A DNA stretch of 64,000 nt from Paulinella micropora (lineage: Eukaryota; Cercozoa; Imbricatea; Euglyphida; Paulinellidae): the NCBI GenBank assembly GCA_019918135.1, contig WBZZ01005935.1:70001-134000 (forward strand). Direction: 5' to 3'. The stretch's first letter is position 1; each line of letters starts with the position of its first letter. A model generated the notes under the pieces. The model had not been told where the DNA came from. It saw only the letters and a list, made by a program, of their open reading frames with translations, and searched no databases. Below, one piece after another: positions 59,247 through 64,000 of this stretch. The translations under genes were made by a program, and so were the position numbers.

Positions 59247-61985
59247 ATGTCGAGCGGCGGCAACACTGCCGATCATCTTTTAGCCCTTTGCAAATTCAAA
59301 AGGGGAGAGCTTAGCAAAGGGCTGAAGTATCTGTCTACAAAAATAGAGAAAAAATTGGGAGAGCCCTGTCCATACGGCAAGAAATCTCTGCCGATAACAT
59401 GAGATTTTGCAGGGCAGCAGGATTTGGCCGAACTGGTATGTCGGGTCTGGTCTCGGGTCGAGGCGGGGCGGGTGTCGACGCCGGGGGCGTCGACAGGCCT
59501 GCAGCTTCACTTGGTGAAGCTGCAGGCCCGGATCTTGTGCGTCCTTTGGTATATGAACAAAGCTCAGTCCGGCGAAACCGCCGCCCCAGCGCGCGACCAT
59601 CCTGTGTTGTTCTGGCGGCTCTACGAGAGCGCAAGATCGGAGCTGGAGTCTTGGCTGAGTCAGGCCACCCTGCACGCTCAAGCGATTGAGGTTCTGACCC
59701 GTCCGTTCCCTTGTACGGGACAGAACAGTCTGGATCTCATTAGAAGAAACGTTACGTTTCAGAAGTTCTTGCACTTGAAGCGCGTGATCAGTAGAATCGA
59801 ACCCACGAGGTTTCCAGAGCACAGAAAGCTCGAAATAGAACAGCTAGAAATGTATGTCAAGCGTTTTGAGAGTGAAAGTCCGTTCCTGCTACCGGCGCGA
59901 AGGCAATTGAACCACGTTCTTCTTCTTTCGGACGCCGGTTGGTGGGCCACGTGCTGTCACTTCAACGCGGAAGTGAACCAGGACCTGGACAAGAAAATTC
60001 TGGCATTTCCTTTCGCCCGCGCGGCCCTCGCGGGGCTGGTGCGTGCCCACTCCAAAAACAAGGAGTTACAGCTGAGTTGGCTCGAGAGCGCTATCCAAGC
60101 GTTTGCGAACCTCCAACCCCTCACAGGATTGGAGGTACGGCCCACGAGGAAGAAGAGGAAGAAGAAGAACAGCACGCCACTCCCGAACGAAAGCGGCTGG
60201 CTGTCTGTGCGGGTTGCACAGGACGCTCTATGGCAAGAGTCGTCTCAAAGCTGCGCTCTTTACAAGGATTTCTCGGCCGGGCCGCTGAACCCGCAGCAAA
60301 GCTTGGACCTGCTCTACCGCTGGGCGGCGACTTCGACGACGTCGCTTGGCAGTACACCGCTCACCCATGAGCTGGATCGGATGTCCGGGACGCCAGGAGC
60401 CCCGGCCGGCCAACAACAGCTCAAGAGCATCATAGAGCAGCTTGTTCTCGCTAGTGCTAGCCCCCTGGATGCCTGGAGTTGTAAGCCCGAGCAACTACCG
60501 CCGGCCCTGCAGAAGGTGCCGGTAGTAGCATTGTGGGCGGGTGTTTTTGCCTGTTTCCGGGTGATCAGACAGCTGCAACCTGTGGCACTGCCCCCCTCAC
60601 CAACGTACACCTATTTCGCGGGAATCCCCGCCGGCGACCCCGGGCGGGGCCAAGAGGACGATCTCGACGCCCTGCAGCTGCTTGACCCAGGCTGGCAGCC
60701 CGGGGGGCTAGCAGCTCCCTTCCCCCGCGCACGAGTGCCGTCGCCTCCCCCCTTCGTGCTCTTATCCCCGCCGAGCTCTCCGCCGATGTCTCCTTTGTTT
60801 GGCGACGACGACTTACCCGGAATTAACGTACGGGACTTGAGTCTCTTCAGAGACCCCCCTCCTCTGGAAGCAGAGCCACCCGCGGATCTACCCGTGCGTG
60901 CCCCCGCCTTGAAAAAGGCCAAGGTTAAGAAGCGCGGCGAGCCGCTGCCGAGGGAGCAGCGCCGTCTGGCAGAGCTGCAGCGCAAAGACTTGCTGGCGTC
61001 TACTCAGGGGCAACGGCTCCTGTTGGCAAGCATCAAGTACAGGCTTTGCTTGGGCAGGCTAGACGTCGACGGGGCCTTGCAATACTTGTCTTCACCTGAA
61101 CCCCCGACTAACCTGCAAGTTTTAGCTGAGCGGATTAAACAAATGATTTGCTCGCAAAACCTACAGCATCCTCTGTACCCCGAGCCGCTGGTCAAAATAG
61201 CAGTGTGCTTTCTTGGCGCTGTGTGGTACCGAGAGTTGGCGGGGGGCTGCGGGGTCCCCCCAGATCTTTGCAAGACGCTAGGCGACAAGTACGTCGACTC
61301 CGCGCAGTCACATGCCCTGAAATGCGTGATCCGCAAATCCTGGAGCCTGTTGGAGTTGGAGTCCTGTGAGGCACAAGCTGTACTCAACCAAGTTAACGAG
61401 AGCTCCTCGGAAAGGGCAGTACTATATTTCTCGTGGCTTTTGAATGAAGGCACCCCCCTTTTATACTTGGATTTAAGAAGCCGCGTACCTGAATCCTTGC
61501 AATACAAAGAAGCCTTGGAGCTCGGCTGGGGGGATTTCATCCGAGGCCATTACGAGGAAGCAGTAAAAGCCACTCAGTTGCAACTTCAACTACTTAACCG
61601 ATGTCTCCCGGGAAGATACAAATGTGGTTCCTGGTTCGCCATCAGTGGTATGTTTCAGGAGTACATAGCGAGCACCGTCGCAGGGGCTGACGTAGCCCCG
61701 CTGCAAATCTCGTCCTCGCTCGCCTGCCACGTCTGCGGCCGCCTGTTTAAGTACCGGTGCAGGCTGAATCTACACCTCAGGATCCACGACAAAATCAAGC
61801 CGTACCACTGTAAATTGTGCGATCGCCAATTTACACAAAAGGTGAACTTGCAGATCCACCAGAATCAACACACCGGCGCAAGGCCTTTTGTCTGCCCAGA
61901 GCAGGGCTGCTCCATGGCCTTTGCCTCTCCGCAAGTATTGCAACAACACAAGACGAAGAATCACACTCACCCCCCCCTTGCTTAG
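59247..61985 (+). CDS. C2H2 zinc-finger protein, about 900 residues
   Basis: The likely start is ATG 59247 (MSSGGNTADHLLALCKFKRG); the uninterrupted 853-codon frame begins at about 59424, so the gene is whole or has one break. The long N-terminal region is helix-rich and unrecognised. A middle linker is Pro/Ser-rich (RVPSPPPFVLLSPPSSPPMS). The C-terminus has three C2H2 fingers (61726-61963): CHVCGRLFKYRCRLNLHLRIH, then YHCKLCDRQFTQKVNLQIHQ, then FVCPEQGCSMAFASPQVLQQ ending HKTKNH, with the TGARPF-type linker between the last two. Sequence-specific DNA binding is well supported; whether it regulates virus or host genes is unknown. Confidence 0.7.
59473..59528. repeat. Two perfect hairpins back to back near the start of the zinc-finger gene
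   Basis: TGTCGACGCC GGG GGCGTCGACA (59473-59495) is followed without a gap by GGCCTGCAGCTTCAC TTG GTGAAGCTGCAGGCC (59496-59528). The arms are 10 and 15 bases with no mismatch. They lie inside the open frame of the zinc-finger gene, in its first part. Confidence 0.8.
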
Positions 61986-62113
61986 GCCAGGCAAAGCCCC
62001 CCCCCCCCCCCCCTCTCGTCCTCGCCCCTCGCGCTCCCCCTTCTTCTCTGCTGCGCGCGCGCGCGAGAGAGAGAGAGAGAAAGAGAGCGGCTAACCTCCG
62101 GCGGGCCCCCAAA

Positions 62114-62875
62114 ATGTGGCGGGGCTTGGCCGTCCCAGGCCACCCGGCGCACAGCCACGCGCGCGGCTCTCCGCCGGGCGGGCAAGCGCCCGGCCGGAGA
62201 GCCTGTGGGGTCGTGCCCAGGCTCAAGGTTGTTTTGTTGGGCCCCTCCGGTGCGGGCAAGACCTGCCTGCTGGAAAAGCTGACAGACAACAAGAAGCCCG
62301 TCGTCGTTGTCAGCGCGGCGGCTGGGGCTCAGCGACCGGCCACTGTGGGCGTTGACTTCAAGGTGTTGCACAAAAAGGTGATCCACGGCCAAGAATACTC
62401 GGTGTGTATCTGGGACACGGCGGGGCAAGAAAGGTTTTCGAACATCGTCCATAACCTGTGGAGGAACGCCGACGTGGCGCTCATGTGTTACGACCGCAGC
62501 AACCCCGCCAGCGTGGCCGACACGCTGGGCTACTGGCTCGGCAGGGTGCAGCTGACAGTGCCCGAGCACTGCCAGCTGGTGCTGGTCGGCTGCAAGCAGG
62601 ACATTGCCCACGCAGACACACCGGGCGCCATCGCGCGGTACCAGGGCAGCATAGACCAGGCCTTTGCAGACCATTGCTGCACCAGCGCGGTCCGCAGCAC
62701 CTACAAGGAACTCCAGCAAAAGCTAGATGAGCACCTCGCGCTGGCGGTGGCCAAGCGCCGGGCACTCTGGGGCGATCTGTACTCGGACCCCGCGCGGCCA
62801 CCGCCAACGCCTCTATCGCTGACTACGCGCCCTGCCGAGCCGGTTCTCGGGGGCGGCCTCTGCTGTCAATTTTAA
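62114..62875 (+). CDS. Rab/Ras-like small GTPase, 253 residues, apparently whole
   Basis: ATG 62114 is the first after a low-complexity leader. An N-terminal extension of about 36 residues rich in Gly/Pro/Arg precedes the G domain. Motifs are in order: P-loop LLGPSGAGKTC (residues about 41-51), switch I threonine in ATVGVDF (about 77), WDTAGQERFS (100-109), GCKQD for NKxD (159-163) and TSA for SAK (190-192). The C-terminus GGGLCCQF is a CCXX double-prenylation signal as in Rab proteins, so the product should be membrane-attached in the host cell. It may divert vesicle traffic. ATTAAAAAAC follows the stop. Confidence 0.85.
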   Translation: MWRGLAVPGHPAHSHARGSPPGGQAPGRRACGVVPRLKVVLLGPSGAGKTCLLEKLTDNKKPVVVVSAAAGAQRPATVGVDFKVLHKKVIHGQEYSVCIWDTAGQERFSNIVHNLWRNADVALMCYDRSNPASVADTLGYWLGRVQLTVPEHCQLVLVGCKQDIAHADTPGAIARYQGSIDQAFADHCCTSAVRSTYKELQQKLDEHLALAVAKRRALWGDLYSDPARPPPTPLSLTTRPAEPVLGGGLCCQF

Positions 62876-62892
62876 TCATTAAAAAACACAAA

Positions 62893-64000
62893 TTATGTCT
62901 TGTCCGGGTTTGCAAAGTTCTGCTGAGAGATTTCCTGTATCGTAGCCTCCAAATGCTTAAGCACCAACCCGTACATCTCCATTGATAAATAACACAATTC
63001 TACATGTCTTGCAACATCGTTCATGCGTGCAGTTCGTTGCATGTTTGCAATTGCCTTATTCAAATGTAGGCTTGTAATCTTAACCCCGTCCTCGTTCATT
63101 GTGTAGGGCACGAGTGTGTGCGTGTATTCTTTCTTGTTATTGCAGCTTCTTGTGGATAGCAAGCCCCGTTGGTGAAGAATTGGACAATTTTCTGTTACCC
63201 ACCTAGGATTGCTTGTGGTCCACACAGCTTTGCCATACTGCAGATAACTGTACCAAACTAAAAAAGGGCTGTCTCGCCCCTGTAGCATAAGGTCTGCGCA
63301 CCACAACGCACACACTTGGGCTCGCTTCTTTTTGGCCCCGGAACAGTCTGGGTCTACAAGCTCTTGTTGCAATGACTTGGCCACTCGCAACCAGAGGTGG
63401 TTGGCGGTTTCTTCCTCCAACCACCAGCAACAAAAAAAAAATGATTGCGTTGGTAAACTTGACTACCTCGCTTACACTCGGATTCTTGCTACTTGATTCT
63501 CGCAACTCTTGCAAAAAAGTATGCACTTGATCCTGATCCCGTCTAGCACCGACACTTACAGGCTTGATGTGGATCATGCGCGTGTGGTCCCAGTCTGCAC
63601 AGCGGATCGCGTTCACTTCCTTGTTGTACACATAACGGCGCCCGCGTGTGTCTAGATAAAGCAGGTGTTCTTTGCTCAACACGTCTCTTTCTAGGGTAAG
63701 ATCCCGTTCAAATTTGTCCAGACCTCTTCCGAGACGCCCGGAACAGAAAAGGAGAACTCTGTGCCTGCTACCGGCAGGCACATGTAGAAAATGGGGTCCC
63801 TTTTCTCAGCATAGGCAACAAAAGCACGCAGCACCGGTGACACAAATCCGTGTGTTTCTTTGTACAAGAGCACCCGGACCCTGACCTCCCAAAATACGTT
63901 GTCGATTTCTTCTGTTGCAGGCTCTGCTTTGTATAACGTTGACATTCTTTTGAGCATTACAAAATCTGTATGTTCGGCAGCGCCTGCAGAGTCCCATTCG
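62893..64000 (-). CDS. Hypothetical protein, cut by the right window edge, broken
   Basis: The frame reads in from the right edge on the minus strand (EWDSAGAAEHTDFVMLKRMS), so the start lies outside. It has beta-rich parts (DNVFWEVRVRVLLYKETHGF, PIFYMCLPVAGTEFSFSVPG), a helical part with ERDVLSKEHLLYLDTRGRRY and VGARRDQDQVHTFLQELRES, and a C-terminal helical region (NHLWLRVAKSLQQELVDPDC, ARHVELCYLSMEMYGLVLKH). It is broken about two times. No family is recognised. Its stop lies 15 bases past that of the GTPase, convergent. Confidence 0.45.

Noticed and set aside
1-64000. tRNA or rRNA genes
   Set aside because: No cloverleaf-like set of arms with the GTTCRA-type T loop and no conserved rRNA core word was noticed on either strand.

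Overview
The window is a join of two unlike pieces of virus-type DNA. Bases 1 to about 16,830 are AT-rich and carry a Polinton/Maverick-type element: retrovirus-like integrase, A32/FtsK-type packaging ATPase, adenovirus-type protease, penton-like minor capsid protein, double-jelly-roll major capsid protein and protein-primed family B DNA polymerase. From about 16,830 to the right edge the DNA is GC-rich, full of G and C runs, and carries closely packed, apparently intronless genes that look like those of a large DNA virus (Nucleocytoviricota-like) or an endogenous copy of one. No rRNA, tRNA, CRISPR or clear host housekeeping gene was seen. Very short candidate introns (46-47 bases) at the left edge suggest a protist-like eukaryotic host, but the host cannot be named.

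Polinton part. After a divergent pair of small genes at the left edge come the integrase (minus strand), a charged protein, a long fibre ending in an S74 self-cleaving chaperone domain, small membrane and secreted proteins, the ATPase, a basic core-like protein, the protease, penton and capsid, an apparently whole 401-residue structural protein, two small genes with an ExoX-C-like motif, and the polymerase (minus strand). Six gene ends carry the same stem-loop design (GATATTT, arm, loop, arm, AAACATCG) and four gene starts carry a second inverted repeat (TTTTAGAAT ... ATTCTAAAA). These look like the element's own gene-end and promoter signals. The element is broken (on the order of fifteen or more breaks over all genes) and its right end, with the start of the polymerase, is missing.

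Junction. At about 16,826-16,845 the polymerase (minus) and a giant adhesin gene (plus) are both cut short, neither having an ATG, and base composition changes at once. It is either a real recombination or insertion boundary or an assembly chimera.

GC-rich part. In order: a giant adhesin (three discoidin-like domains, tandem beta repeats, YadA-like repeats, C1q-like end); a coiled-coil protein; a stranded end of ribonucleotide reductase small subunit; two leucine-rich-repeat genes; a zinc protein; a large protein with a possible Ulp1/S273R-type protease end; a 1.5-kb simple-sequence block; a Cys-rich protein; a herpes-UL9/origin-binding-type helicase followed by a 170-bp tandem repeat array (a candidate origin); a Sel1-repeat protein; a divergent CoiA-like/HNH nuclease pair; several unknown genes; then a cluster with a coiled-coil protein, FEN1/XPG-like nuclease, PD-(D/E)XK nuclease, protein kinase, C2H2 zinc-finger protein and Rab-like GTPase. 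Many of these genes are also broken, while the GTPase, the coiled-coil proteins and the PD-(D/E)XK nuclease look whole. One unnamed domain occurs three times: on the origin-binding-type helicase, on the HNH protein and alone.

Breaks are common in both parts and often near homopolymers, so decay and uncorrected read errors cannot be told apart from this sequence alone.
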